A stretch of 64,000 nucleotides of DNA from Brevundimonas sp. M20 (lineage in GTDB: Bacteria; Pseudomonadota; Alphaproteobacteria; Caulobacterales; Caulobacteraceae), in assembly GCF_006547065.1 (NCBI RefSeq), contig NZ_CP041243.1, positions 372,001-436,000 of the forward strand, read 5' to 3'. The translations under genes and the position numbers were made by a program. A model generated the notes under the pieces. That model had not been told where the DNA came from. It saw nothing but the letters and a program-made list of their open reading frames with translations, and ran no database searches. Below, piece after piece: positions 7,720 to 16,582 of this stretch (positions are counted from its first letter, which is position 1; each line of letters opens with the position of its first letter).

Positions 7720-9432
7720 ATGTTCAAGGTAAACGGCGCGCGGGCGAGCAGATTGATCGGCAGGGCCATGGCCCTGCTGTTCGAGGTGTCACCCCAGATC
7801 TTCGCCGCGCTGTGCGTCGGCGCGGGCGCCCTGCTGCTGACTTCCGGCGTGACGCCCGCCTATGAGGACCGGCTGGATCATATCCGCGCCGTCCTGCCGC
7901 CGATTCTGATTGAACTGTCCCACTTCGGGGCCAGTATCTCCGGATTCCTCCTCCTGCTGCTGTCGGCGGGGCTCTGGCGTCGTCGGCGGGGCGCCTGGCT
8001 GGCCGCCATCGTGGTCCTGCTCGTCGCGGCCTTCTTCTCGCTGCTCAAGGGACTGGATTGGGAAGAGGCGGCGCAAGTGCTGTTGCTCGCCGCGCTTCTG
8101 GCCCCCTGCCGCGCGGCGTTCGACCGTCGCTCGCGGGTGTTCGAGACCCTGTCGCCTTCCTGGCTGATGCTGGTCCTGACCGTGGTGGCGGGCATGCTCT
8201 GGCTCGGCTTCTTCGCCTATCGCGATGTGGCCTATTCCGATGACCTGTGGTGGAGCCTGCTGATCGACCGTGAGGTGTCGGGCTTCCTGCGCGTCGGCGC
8301 CGTTCTCGCCCTGCTGGCCGTCATCGTCGCCGGACGGTCCCTGATCTCCGCCCCGGGCGCCCGCAGCCACGGCCCCGCCGACGACGCCGATATCCAGCGC
8401 GCCCTGACGGTGCTGCACGCCGGGGAGGGCGTGATGCCGGACGGCTGGCTGGCCATGCTGCGCGACAAGGCCCTGATGTTCAGCCCCTCGGGCCGGACCT
8501 TCCTGGCCTATCGCGTCATCGGTCGCCGCTGGATCACCATGGGAGAGCCTGTCGGCCCGCAGGAGGAGCGTCTGCCCCTGCTCTGGGCCTTCGCCGAGCT
8601 GGCCGACAGCTACGGCGGCGTTCCGGTCTTCTATGCGGTCGAGGAAAGCGCGCTGGCCGACCTCGCCACCCTTGGCCTCGCGGTCCGCAAGATCGGCGAG
8701 GAGGCCCTGGTCGACACCCACGCCTTCACCCTTCAGGGCAAGTCGCGCCAGAACCTGCGCACCGCCGTCAATCGCTGCGAACGCGAGGGGGCGAACTTCG
8801 AGATGCTCCCGCCCGGCGGCGCCGCGGACGTCATGGACCAGCTGAAGGCCGTGTCCGATGTCTGGCTGACCCACCACATCGGGGTCGAGAAGGGGTTTTC
8901 GCTGGGCCGTTTCGATCCGGCCTATCTGACGCTCACCCCGGTCGCTGTCGTGCGGCAGGAAGGACGGATCATCGCCTTCGCCAATCTGATGCCCGGCGGC
9001 GACCGGCTGGCGGTGGACCTGATGCGCTTCACCCCCGATGCGCCCCCCGGCGTCATGGACTATCTGTTCATCCGCGCCATCGAATGGGCGAAGGAGGCCG
9101 AGTACCGCTGGCTCGACCTCGGCCGCGCGCCCCTGGCGGGCCTCGAGAACCGTCGTCTGGCCCCCGTCTTCGCCCGCGTCGGCGCCCTTGTGTTCGAGGA
9201 GGGCGGCGCCCTGTACGGCTTCGCGGGCCTGCGCGCCTGGAAGGCCAAGTTCGCGCCCGACTGGCGGCCCTGCTTCATCGCCGCCCCGACCTCGACCCCG
9301 CTGGCTCTCGCCCTGCTGGACGTCGCCCTGCTGACCAGCGGCGGCTGGACCGGCATGCTGGGCCTGAATGCAAGAAGGGCGAGCCCTGCGGCCCGCCCTT
9401 CTGAAGCTCCGGCTATCGCCGACGCAGCCTAG
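7720..9432 (+). CDS. MprF-like aminoacyl-phosphatidylglycerol synthase (DUF2156)
   Basis: This 570-residue membrane enzyme has about six hydrophobic helices in the first 220 residues. The cytosolic C-terminal domain is of the DUF2156/LPG-synthetase type, with blocks 'FLAYRVIGRRWITMGEPVG', 'GKSRQNLRTAVNRCEREGA', 'IAFANLMPGGDRLAVDLMRF' and 'WLDLGRAPLAG'. Family members transfer lysine or alanine from aminoacyl-tRNA to phosphatidylglycerol, lowering surface negative charge. It has fewer helices than full MprF, so a flippase half may be reduced or absent. An in-frame TTG at 7693 is possible, but the ATG at 7720 is preferred. The last codons contain a hairpin terminator, and the stop overlaps the convergent typA stop. 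Confidence 0.8.
   Translation: MFKVNGARASRLIGRAMALLFEVSPQIFAALCVGAGALLLTSGVTPAYEDRLDHIRAVLPPILIELSHFGASISGFLLLLLSAGLWRRRRGAWLAAIVVLLVAAFFSLLKGLDWEEAAQVLLLAALLAPCRAAFDRRSRVFETLSPSWLMLVLTVVAGMLWLGFFAYRDVAYSDDLWWSLLIDREVSGFLRVGAVLALLAVIVAGRSLISAPGARSHGPADDADIQRALTVLHAGEGVMPDGWLAMLRDKALMFSPSGRTFLAYRVIGRRWITMGEPVGPQEERLPLLWAFAELADSYGGVPVFYAVEESALADLATLGLAVRKIGEEALVDTHAFTLQGKSRQNLRTAVNRCEREGANFEMLPPGGAADVMDQLKAVSDVWLTHHIGVEKGFSLGRFDPAYLTLTPVAVVRQEGRIIAFANLMPGGDRLAVDLMRFTPDAPPGVMDYLFIRAIEWAKEAEYRWLDLGRAPLAGLENRRLAPVFARVGALVFEEGGALYGFAGLRAWKAKFAPDWRPCFIAAPTSTPLALALLDVALLTSGGWTGMLGLNARRASPAARPSEAPAIADAA
9373..9402. terminator. terminator hairpin inside the 3' coding end
   Basis: AGAAGGGCGAGCC, loop CTGC, GGCCCGCCCTTCT: a 13-pair stem with one mismatch. 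It lies within the last 20 codons of the MprF-like gene and just past the convergent typA stop, so it can serve both genes. Confidence 0.6.
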
Positions 9433-11261
9433 TCTTCCTTCACGCGACGCTTGCGGAAGCTGGGGTTCAGCACCGACTTGCGCAGGCGGATCGACTTCGG
9501 CGTCACTTCCACCAGTTCGTCGCTTTCGATGTAGGCGATGGCCTGTTCCAGCGACGGACGACGCGGCGGGGTCAGGCGCACGGCCTCGTCCTTGCCCGAG
9601 GCGCGGACGTTGGTCAGTTGTTTGCCCTTGATCGGGTTGACGTCCAGGTCGTCCGACCGCGAGTTCTCGCCGATGATCATGCCCTGATAGGTCTTCTCGC
9701 CGGCGCCGACGAACATCACGCCGCGCTCTTCGAGGTTCCACAGGGCGTAGGCCGCCGTTTCACCATCCGAGTTCGACACCAGCACGCCCTTCAGGCGGCC
9801 CTCGATCGCGCCCTTGTAGGGCTCGTAGTGGCTGAACACGCGGTTCAGCACGCCCGAGCCGCGGGTGTCGGTCAGGAACTCGCCCTGATAGCCGATCAGC
9901 GAACGCGACGGGCAGGCCAGCTGGATACGGGTCTTGCCGGCGCCCGACGGGCCCATGTCCTTCAGTTCGGCCTTGCGGGTCGACAGCTTCTCGATGACCA
10001 CGCCGGTGAACTCGTCATCCACGTCGATGACCACGTCCTCGATGGGCTCCAGACGCTCGCCGTTCTCGCCGGTCTGATAGACCACGCGCGGACGGCTGAT
10101 CGACACCTCGAAGCCCTCGCGGCGCATGTTCTCGATCAGCACGCCCAGTTGCAGTTCGCCGCGACCGGCGACTTCATAGGCGTCGGCGCCCGGCGTCTCG
10201 GTCACGCGGATGGCGACGTTGGCCTCGGCTTCCTTCAGCAGGCGGTCACGGATGACGCGCGACTGGACCTTGTCGCCTTCGCGACCGGCCAGCGGGCTGT
10301 CGTTCACGCCGACGGTCATCGAGATGGTCGGCGGGTCGATCGGCTGGGCGTCCAGCGGCTCGGTGACTTCCAGCGCGCACAGGGTGTCGGCCACGGTGGC
10401 CTTGGACATGCCGGCGATGGCGACGATGTCGCCTGCTTCCGACCCTTCGTCCAGCGCCTGACGCTTCAGGCCGCGGAAGGCCAGAACCTTGGTGATACGG
10501 CCCTGTTCGATCTGCTTGCCGTCGCGGTCCAGCGCCTTGATCGGCATGCCCGGAATGGCTTTGCCGCTCTCGATGCGGCCGGTCAGGATGCGGCCCAGGA
10601 ACGGATCGGACTCGATCAGCACGTTCAGGATGCGGAACGGCTGGTCCTTGTTGGCCTGCACGGCGGGCGGCGGCACGTGCTCGACGATCAGGTCGAACAG
10701 CGGGGCCAGGGTGTCCGACTTCTCGTTCAGGTCCAGCGTCGCCCAGCCGTTGCGGCCCGAGGCGTAGATGTGCGGGAAGTCCAGTTGCTCTGGCGTGGCG
10801 CCGATGGCCTCGAACAGCTCGATGGTTTCCAGGTGAACGCGGTCCGGGTCAGCGTGGGCGCGGTCGACCTTGTTGATGCAGAGGATGGGACGCAGGCCCA
10901 TCTTCAGCGCCTTGGTCAGCACGAATTTGGTCTGGGGCATGACGCCCTCTTCGGCGTCCACCAGGATGACGCAGCCGTCCACCATGCCCAGGATGCGCTC
11001 GACTTCGCCGCCGAAGTCGGCGTGGCCGGGGGTGTCGATGATGTTGATGCGGGTCTCGCCGGCCTTGCCGTTCCACAGCACCGAGGTGGCCTTGGCCAGA
11101 ATGGTGATGCCGCGCTCTTTTTCCTGGTCATTGGAGTCCATCGCGCGCTCGGTCGTCGCTTCGTTGGCTCGGAACACGCCCGATTGAGCGAGCAGTTGGT
11201 CAACCAGGGTCGTCTTGCCGTGGTCAACGTGGGCGATGATGGCGACGTTGCGCAGATTCAT
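9429..11261 (-). CDS. typA: ribosome-associated GTPase TypA/BipA
   Basis: This 610-residue translational GTPase, related to EF-G, helps ribosome assembly and stress adaptation. Visible G motifs: 'AHVDHGKTTLVDQLL' (G1, residues 10-24), 'ERGITI' (G2), 'DTPGHADFGGEVERI' (G3), 'NKVDR' (G4). The BipA-specific C-terminal part includes 'GRGELQLGVLIENMRREG' and 'KGKQLTNVRASGKDEAVRL'. Length is usual. The start is the ATG before 'NLRNVAIIAHVDHGKT'; the longer upstream frame is not conserved-looking. Confidence 0.97.
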   Translation of the reverse strand: MNLRNVAIIAHVDHGKTTLVDQLLAQSGVFRANEATTERAMDSNDQEKERGITILAKATSVLWNGKAGETRINIIDTPGHADFGGEVERILGMVDGCVILVDAEEGVMPQTKFVLTKALKMGLRPILCINKVDRAHADPDRVHLETIELFEAIGATPEQLDFPHIYASGRNGWATLDLNEKSDTLAPLFDLIVEHVPPPAVQANKDQPFRILNVLIESDPFLGRILTGRIESGKAIPGMPIKALDRDGKQIEQGRITKVLAFRGLKRQALDEGSEAGDIVAIAGMSKATVADTLCALEVTEPLDAQPIDPPTISMTVGVNDSPLAGREGDKVQSRVIRDRLLKEAEANVAIRVTETPGADAYEVAGRGELQLGVLIENMRREGFEVSISRPRVVYQTGENGERLEPIEDVVIDVDDEFTGVVIEKLSTRKAELKDMGPSGAGKTRIQLACPSRSLIGYQGEFLTDTRGSGVLNRVFSHYEPYKGAIEGRLKGVLVSNSDGETAAYALWNLEERGVMFVGAGEKTYQGMIIGENSRSDDLDVNPIKGKQLTNVRASGKDEAVRLTPPRRPSLEQAIAYIESDELVEVTPKSIRLRKSVLNPSFRKRRVKED

Positions 11262-11360
11262 TTGAGTATCGCGAATGGGCGGCCGGAACGGTTCGGGCCG
11301 CTGGACAGGGCGTAATTGCAGGGAAGGCGCGCGCCTCATACAGGCCCGAACGCCGAAACG

Positions 11361-11422
11361 CCAGTGCGCGTGAAGCACGCACTGGCGCCGGATGTTCGCT
11401 TATCGCCGCCGAAAGCGGCGAT
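11361..11422. other. two hairpins between the OPT gene and typA
   Basis: CCAGTGCG...CGCACTGG at 11361-11385 and ATCGCCGC-CGAAA-GCGGCGAT at 11402-11422. They follow the OPT transporter stop on the minus strand and may terminate it, but there is no clear U-tract. Confidence 0.4.
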
Positions 11423-11432
11423 CAGAGGGCGG

Positions 11433-13499
11433 TCAAACCTTGGCCGACTGGCGCTTGATCCAGTTGTACAGCGCTAGGGCGATCAGGCCGAAGACCAGCG
11501 CGCCGGTCAGCATGCCGCCGCCTTCCGGCCAGTGCTCGCCGATGCCGAAGACCGCGAACGGCGCCTCGTTTTCGGTGCCGCCGATGACGCCCGCGTTCAG
11601 CACGCCGAACAGGCTTTCGCCGACGATCAGGCCGGAGGCCATCAGGATGCCCATGCGCTTGCCGACCTCCTCAAACGACTTGCCCTTCAGCGCCTTCTCG
11701 TAAAGCCAGCCGGCGGTCGCGCCGATGACCAGCATCGTCGTGATGGCGGCGGGCAGGTAGAAGCCGATGCCGACGGCCAGCGGCGGCAGCTTGACCTTGC
11801 CCTTGGTCGTCGCGCTCAGCACGGCGTCCAGAATGATCACGGCCACGCCGATCACGGCGCCGACGCCGATCAGGTCCCAGCGCAGGTCGCCGCTGATGAC
11901 GCCCTTGGCCAGAGCCGAGATCAGGGTCGCCTGCGGCGCCGCCAGCGGCTCAGAGGCGATGCCCACCGGTCCACCCTCGAAGCCGAACGCGCGGTTCATG
12001 GCGTTCAGCACGAAGGGGATGACGATGGCGCCGGCGACCACGCCGACGATCAGGGCCGTCTGCTGACGCCACGGCGTGGCGGCCACCAGCTGACCGGTCT
12101 TCAGGTCCTGCAGGTTGTCGTTGGCGATGACGGCCACGGCGAAGACGATGGCGGTGACGATCAGGGCGTAGGTGATGAAGGCCGGATCGGCCGGTACGCC
12201 CGCGATGGCGATGACGGCCAGCATCAGCAGTGAGGCGACCACGATCGCCAGAATGCCGACGCCCGACACCGGGCTGTTCGACGAACCGATCAGACCGGCC
12301 ATGTAGCCGCAGATCGCGGCCACGGCGAAGCCGATGATGACCACATAGACTACGCCGCCCGCGACCAGCATCGGGGCGGTGGCGGCCAGCGCGGGCTGGG
12401 TGTTGGCGACGAAGGCCAGCAGGGCCGCGATGCCGATCACGCAGGCGACGGAGACGCTGCCGACCCAGTTGATCGGAATGTCCTGCTCGGTGCGGTCCAG
12501 CACTTCGCCGCCCTTGCGCCTTGCCTGGGTGGCCAGCGCCGAGGTCAGGCCGCCGACCAGCGGGCCGGCCAGCTTGATCAGGGTCCAGATGGCGGCCACG
12601 CCGATGACGCCCGCGCCCATGAAGCGGACTTCGTTGCGCCACACGGTATTGGCCAGTTCAGCGGCCGATGCGCCCGGCGCCACGCTGGCGGCCAGCGATT
12701 CCAGACCCATCCCGGCGGTCCAGGTGACATAGTCCGGCGAGGTCATGATCGGAACGATGATGAACCAGGCGACCAGCAGGCCGAACAGCTGGGCCAGACC
12801 CACGGTCAGGCCGATCAGGTGACCGGCGCCCAGCAGGGCGAACTGCATCCCGGCGCCCAGACCGGTCGCGCCGCCGCCGAGCGCGGCGGGCAGTTTGACG
12901 AAGCGGGCGGCTTCACCGGCGAACACGCGCGCCGCCTGCAGGAAGGCGAACAGGGCAGAGGCGACGGCCGACCAGACCACGACCCACAGGCCGGCCTTGT
13001 TTTCCCGCACCGCGCTTTCGGTCTGATCCGCGCCGCGCGAACCGACCTTCAGCACCTCGGCCGCGGCCACGCCTTCGGGGTAGGGCAGGCCGCCGTTGAC
13101 GACCAGCGCCCGGCGCAGCGGGATCGAGAAGGTGACCCCCAGAATGCCGCCCAGCAGACAGATGGTGATCGACTCCCAGATCGGGAACTCGCGCCAGGCG
13201 CCGACCATGATCAGGCCGGGCAGGACGAAGATGATGGCGCTCATCGCCCCGCCGACGGAGGCGACGGTCTGCACCGTCATGTTTTCCCAGATGGTCGAGG
13301 TGCGGAACGTCCGCATTACCGCCATGGCGATCACCGCCGCCGGAATGGCCGAGGCGAAAGTCAGTCCGACCCGCAGGCCCAGATAGACGTTGGCGGCGGT
13401 GAAGATCACCGCCAGAAGACAGCCCAGGATCAGCGCCCGGATCGTCAGTTCAATGCGTTTGCCGCCCGGCGTTGCAGGCGTGTTGGTGGCGTCCGTCAT
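11433..13499 (-). CDS. OPT-family oligopeptide transporter
   Basis: This 688-residue integral membrane protein has about 14-16 hydrophobic helices. Motifs typical of the OPT family: 'YLGLRVGLTFASAIPAAVIA' near the start, 'GGLPYPEGVAAAEVLKVG' at about residue 135, and 'LIGSSNSPVSGVGI' at about 405. OPT proteins import oligopeptides or metal-chelate complexes, probably driven by protons. The substrate cannot be told from sequence. It is a single gene upstream of typA on the same strand, with 170 bases between. Confidence 0.92.
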   Translation of the reverse strand: MTDATNTPATPGGKRIELTIRALILGCLLAVIFTAANVYLGLRVGLTFASAIPAAVIAMAVMRTFRTSTIWENMTVQTVASVGGAMSAIIFVLPGLIMVGAWREFPIWESITICLLGGILGVTFSIPLRRALVVNGGLPYPEGVAAAEVLKVGSRGADQTESAVRENKAGLWVVVWSAVASALFAFLQAARVFAGEAARFVKLPAALGGGATGLGAGMQFALLGAGHLIGLTVGLAQLFGLLVAWFIIVPIMTSPDYVTWTAGMGLESLAASVAPGASAAELANTVWRNEVRFMGAGVIGVAAIWTLIKLAGPLVGGLTSALATQARRKGGEVLDRTEQDIPINWVGSVSVACVIGIAALLAFVANTQPALAATAPMLVAGGVVYVVIIGFAVAAICGYMAGLIGSSNSPVSGVGILAIVVASLLMLAVIAIAGVPADPAFITYALIVTAIVFAVAVIANDNLQDLKTGQLVAATPWRQQTALIVGVVAGAIVIPFVLNAMNRAFGFEGGPVGIASEPLAAPQATLISALAKGVISGDLRWDLIGVGAVIGVAVIILDAVLSATTKGKVKLPPLAVGIGFYLPAAITTMLVIGATAGWLYEKALKGKSFEEVGKRMGILMASGLIVGESLFGVLNAGVIGGTENEAPFAVFGIGEHWPEGGGMLTGALVFGLIALALYNWIKRQSAKV

Positions 13500-13617
13500 G
13501 CGGCCCTCTCCCGATGTTGCGCGGACCTAAACCCGAAACTGTGCAGCCGTCGAGAGGCGGCGCGATTGACAGCGCCGCCGCCGCGCCCGACCGTCGCCGA
13601 AACGGGAGGGAGACCCC

Positions 13618-14061
13618 ATGAAGAGAATGCTGATCCTGTCCGCCGTCGGCCTGCTGTGCCTCGGCGGCGCCGCCAACGCCCAGGGCGCGCCCGAGGCGCT
13701 GGTGAAGGCCCGTCAGGCGGGGATGATCCTGTCCGGCAATGTCGTCGGCGGCATCAAGGCGGCCATCGACGCCGGTCAGGCGCCCTCGACCCAGCGCGGC
13801 GCCGTGCGTGGTCTGGCGCGCTGGGCGCACACCCTGCCGGACCTGTTCCCCGAAGGCACCGATCCGGACACCGTGGACACCGGCGCCAAACCCGCCGTCT
13901 GGACGGATCGCGCCGGCTTCAATGCGAAAGCCGCCGAGTTCTCCGCCGCCGTCGACCGCCTGTCCCAGCTCTCACAGGGCGATGACGCCGCCGCCTTCTC
14001 GGCCCAGTGGGCCACGGTCCGCGCCGGCTGTCAGAGCTGTCACTCGGTCTACAAGGACTAG
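13618..14061 (+). CDS. cytochrome c' / c-556 family protein
   Basis: This 147-residue periplasmic c-type cytochrome has an N-terminal signal peptide ('MKRMLILSAVGLLCLGGAAN') and a C-terminal haem-binding 'CQSCH' four residues from the end. This is the four-helix-bundle cytochrome c' arrangement. Members of the group bind NO or carry electrons. A GGGAGGGAG ribosome-binding site precedes the ATG. It stands alone, divergent from the OPT gene. Confidence 0.9.
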   Translation: MKRMLILSAVGLLCLGGAANAQGAPEALVKARQAGMILSGNVVGGIKAAIDAGQAPSTQRGAVRGLARWAHTLPDLFPEGTDPDTVDTGAKPAVWTDRAGFNAKAAEFSAAVDRLSQLSQGDDAAAFSAQWATVRAGCQSCHSVYKD

Positions 14062-14072
14062 GCGTCGCGCCC

Positions 14073-14184
14073 GGCCGGTGATTAGGGGTTGGTGATTGGT
14101 GGTCGCCGGTTCACCACCGGAGCCCCGATGGCGCCGGCCGCTGTGCGCCACCCACCAATCACCGATCACCAACCACCGCGAAGC
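14073..14184. repeat. imperfect palindromic intergenic repeat, copy 2
   Basis: Left arm GGTGATTAGGGGTTGGTGAT and right arm ATCACCGATCACCAACCACC pair imperfectly over about 32 bases. The right arm ends about five bases before the mutM ATG. Confidence 0.8.
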
Positions 14185-14189
14185 CGCCC

Positions 14190-15053
14190 ATGCCCGAACT
14201 TCCCGAGGTCGAAACCGTCCGACGCGGCCTGCAGCCGGTGATGGAGGGCGCGCGACTGGATCGGACGCGCCAGAACCGTCCCGACCTGCGTTTCCCCTTC
14301 CCCGACCGCTTCCCGGAACGGCTGGACGGCGCGGTGGTCGAGCGGATTGACCGGCGGGCCAAATATCTGCTGATGCGGCTTTCGACCGGCGAGACCTGGG
14401 TGACCCACCTCGGCATGACCGGCCGCTTCACCCTCGACGGCCGCCAGCTGGGCGAGTTCGAGGAGCCCGCCCCCATCGCGGGCAAGCACGAGCATATGAG
14501 CTTCTGCGCCACCCTGAACGGCGTCACCCATCGCGTGGGCTTCGCCGACGCCCGCCGCTTCGGCTTCATGGGCCTGATCCCCACCGATCAGGTGGAAGCC
14601 CATCCGTGGTTCGCGGGCATGGGGCCCGAGCCGCTGGGCAACGCCTTCTCCGGCGCCCACCTGTCGGAGGTGTTCGCGGGCCGCAAGCAGAACATCAAGG
14701 TCAGCCTGCTGGACCAGCGGCTCGTCGCCGGTCTGGGCAATATCTACGTCTGCGAGGCCCTGTACCGCGCCCGCATCTCGCCGTTGGTCGCCGCAGGCAA
14801 GGTTTCCCGCCCCCGCCTCGAAACCCTCGCCGCCGTCATCCGCGATGTCCTGAACGACGCCATCGAGGCGGGCGGTTCGACCCTGCGCGACTTCGCCAAC
14901 GCCGAGGGCGGGCAGGGCTATTTCCAGCACCGCTTCGACGTCTATGGCCGCGAGGGCGAACCCTGCCGCGCTGAAGGCTGCACCGGCGTGGTCAAACGCA
15001 TCGTCCAGTCCGGCCGCTCGACCTTCTTCTGTCCGGTCTGCCAGAAGCGCTAG
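14190..15053 (+). CDS. mutM: formamidopyrimidine-DNA glycosylase
   Basis: This 287-residue base-excision repair enzyme removes 8-oxoguanine and formamidopyrimidines and nicks the abasic site. The N-terminal 'PELPEVETVRRGL' supplies the catalytic proline and Glu3. 'RRAKYLLM' contains the conserved lysine. 'GLGNIYVCEALYRARISP' is the helix-two-turn-helix. The C-terminal zinc finger is C-x5-C ... C-x2-C ('PCRAEGC' and 'CPVCQKR'). Length is slightly above the usual 270, through a short insert around residue 90 ('EEPAPIAGKHEH'). Its start lies right beside a palindromic repeat. Confidence 0.97.
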   Translation: MPELPEVETVRRGLQPVMEGARLDRTRQNRPDLRFPFPDRFPERLDGAVVERIDRRAKYLLMRLSTGETWVTHLGMTGRFTLDGRQLGEFEEPAPIAGKHEHMSFCATLNGVTHRVGFADARRFGFMGLIPTDQVEAHPWFAGMGPEPLGNAFSGAHLSEVFAGRKQNIKVSLLDQRLVAGLGNIYVCEALYRARISPLVAAGKVSRPRLETLAAVIRDVLNDAIEAGGSTLRDFANAEGGQGYFQHRFDVYGREGEPCRAEGCTGVVKRIVQSGRSTFFCPVCQKR

Positions 15054-15101
15054 CTCCCGCCCGGGTTTTCCGGCACGACTGACGGGTCGAAGGGAGTGTG
15101 C

Positions 15102-15980
15102 ATGCGTCAGTGGTGGATTTCCGGCCTCGCGGCCCTCGCGCTCTGCGTGGTCTCCCCGGCCGTGGCCCGCGCCGATCCGCCGGTCTGGCGGGTCAGCGAT
15201 GCGGACACCGAGATGGTCCTGTTCGGCTCCATCCACGCCCTGCCGGAGGGCGTCGACTGGCGCAGCGAGGCGCTCGACAAGGCTCTGGCCGGGGCCGATC
15301 TCGTCGTCTTCGAAATCCTGACGCCCACCTCCGAAGAGGAGGAGACGGCGGCCTTCATGCCCATGCTGCGCTATCTGGTCAGCCCGCAGCCCCTGCATGC
15401 CGTCGTCAGCGCGGAGACCTACGCCCGGGCCCTCGCCCATGCGAAGGCGCAGGGGTTCGAGCCCCCGATGTTCGACATGCTGCGCCCCTGGGCCGCCGCC
15501 ATGATGCTGGACATGGGGGCGGATGAGGCCCGGGGCCGGTCGGGCGATCTGGGGGTCGACACCACCATCGAGACGGCCCTGCGCCCTGACCAGCGCACCG
15601 AGGCCCTCGACACCGACGCCCTGCTCCACGCCACCATGCAGGCGCTCGCCGAAGCCGGCGACGCCGAGGGCGAGCAGTTGCTGATCGAGACCCTGGACGC
15701 CCTCGATGAGGAAACCGAACTCGACATGGAGATCGAGAACGCCTGGGTCCGGGGCGACCTCCAGCCGATCCTTGACGACATGGCCGCGATGAAGGCCGAG
15801 GCGCCGCGCCTGTATCAGGTCATCCTCGTCGACCGGAACAACGGCTGGATGCCGGCGCTCAAGCGGATGATGGGCACCGAACGCCGCGTCGTCGTCATCG
15901 CCGGCGCGGCCCATATGGTCGGCGAGGACGGCCTGCCGACCCTGCTGCGTCAGGCGGGCTACAGGGTCGAGGGGCCGTAG
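15102..15980 (+). CDS. TraB/GumN-family secreted protein
   Basis: This 292-residue protein has a signal peptide ('WWISGLAALALCVVSPAVAR'). The family hallmark is at the domain start ('TEMVLFGSIHALPEGVDW', the GxxH motif) and the matching 'VVVIAGAAHMVGEDGL' (GxxH) near the C-terminus, followed by 'LLRQAGYRVE'. These two motifs probably form the active site of a metalloprotease-like (TIKI/TraB) fold. An AGGGAG site precedes the ATG at 15102, which is preferred over the GTG at 15096. The next gene begins seven bases after the stop, suggesting an operon. Confidence 0.88.
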   Translation: MRQWWISGLAALALCVVSPAVARADPPVWRVSDADTEMVLFGSIHALPEGVDWRSEALDKALAGADLVVFEILTPTSEEEETAAFMPMLRYLVSPQPLHAVVSAETYARALAHAKAQGFEPPMFDMLRPWAAAMMLDMGADEARGRSGDLGVDTTIETALRPDQRTEALDTDALLHATMQALAEAGDAEGEQLLIETLDALDEETELDMEIENAWVRGDLQPILDDMAAMKAEAPRLYQVILVDRNNGWMPALKRMMGTERRVVVIAGAAHMVGEDGLPTLLRQAGYRVEGP

Positions 15981-15987
15981 CAGCCCC

Positions 15988-16464
15988 ATGAGCCTGCGCG
16001 AGAAACAACTCTGGGCCAGCCTGCTCGCGGGCCTTCTGGTCTGGGGCGCCTATGCGGCCCGGGTCGTGCCGATCCTGCTCGATCCCGCCCACCCACACCC
16101 CGCCCGCGCGACCGGTCTGGCCTTCCTGATCGCCCTGATCGTCTTCGTCATCGTCGAGGGCGCGCTGGCCGCCGCCATGGCCTGGTTCCAGCGCCGCCAC
16201 CGCCCGGCCCGGGATCAGGCCCTGACCGAAGCCGCCCTCGTCGCGGGTCAGGTCGCGCTCGTCGTCCTGATCACCCTCGTGGTCGTGACCCTGCTCGGCC
16301 TGTGGGGCTTCGCCGTCTGGATCGAGAGCCAGTACGCCGTCGGCATCGGGACGACGATGTTCAGCCGCGCGCCCATGCTGCTCGCCAATCTCCTGCTGAT
16401 CGAGATCCTGCTCGCCAAGGGCGTGCGGACGATCCTGACCCTGCTGCTGGTCCGGCGGCGCTGA
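15988..16464 (+). CDS. four-helix membrane protein, unknown function
   Basis: This 158-residue protein has four hydrophobic helices (about residues 8-28, 42-66, 82-112, 122-150) and an Arg-rich C-terminus. I do not recognise a named family. It follows the TraB/GumN gene by seven bases and is probably co-transcribed with it. Confidence 0.75.
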   Translation: MSLREKQLWASLLAGLLVWGAYAARVVPILLDPAHPHPARATGLAFLIALIVFVIVEGALAAAMAWFQRRHRPARDQALTEAALVAGQVALVVLITLVVVTLLGLWGFAVWIESQYAVGIGTTMFSRAPMLLANLLLIEILLAKGVRTILTLLLVRRR

Positions 16465-16469
16465 TCAAG

Positions 16470-16574
16470 GGCAGGTGAAGAGTGAGTGGTGAGTCGTGAA
16501 TGGCGCGGACATCGACCGTTGCCGCCGCTCCCGCTACTCACTACTCACCCCTCACTCTTCACCCGCCGCCGGAG
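16470..16574. repeat. imperfect palindromic intergenic repeat, copy 3
   Basis: Left arm GGTGAAGAGTGAGTGGTGAG and right arm CTCACCCCTCACTCTTCACC are nearly complementary over about 36 bases. The arms use GTGAGT units instead of the GTGATTGG units of copy 1. The right arm ends about ten bases before the next gene's ATG. Confidence 0.85.
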
Positions 16575-16582
16575 CGTCTTCC

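Noticed and set aside
7789..9741. 650-codon minus-strand frame opposite the MprF-like gene
   Set aside because: It has no recognisable domain and overlaps a strong family match on the plus strand and typA.
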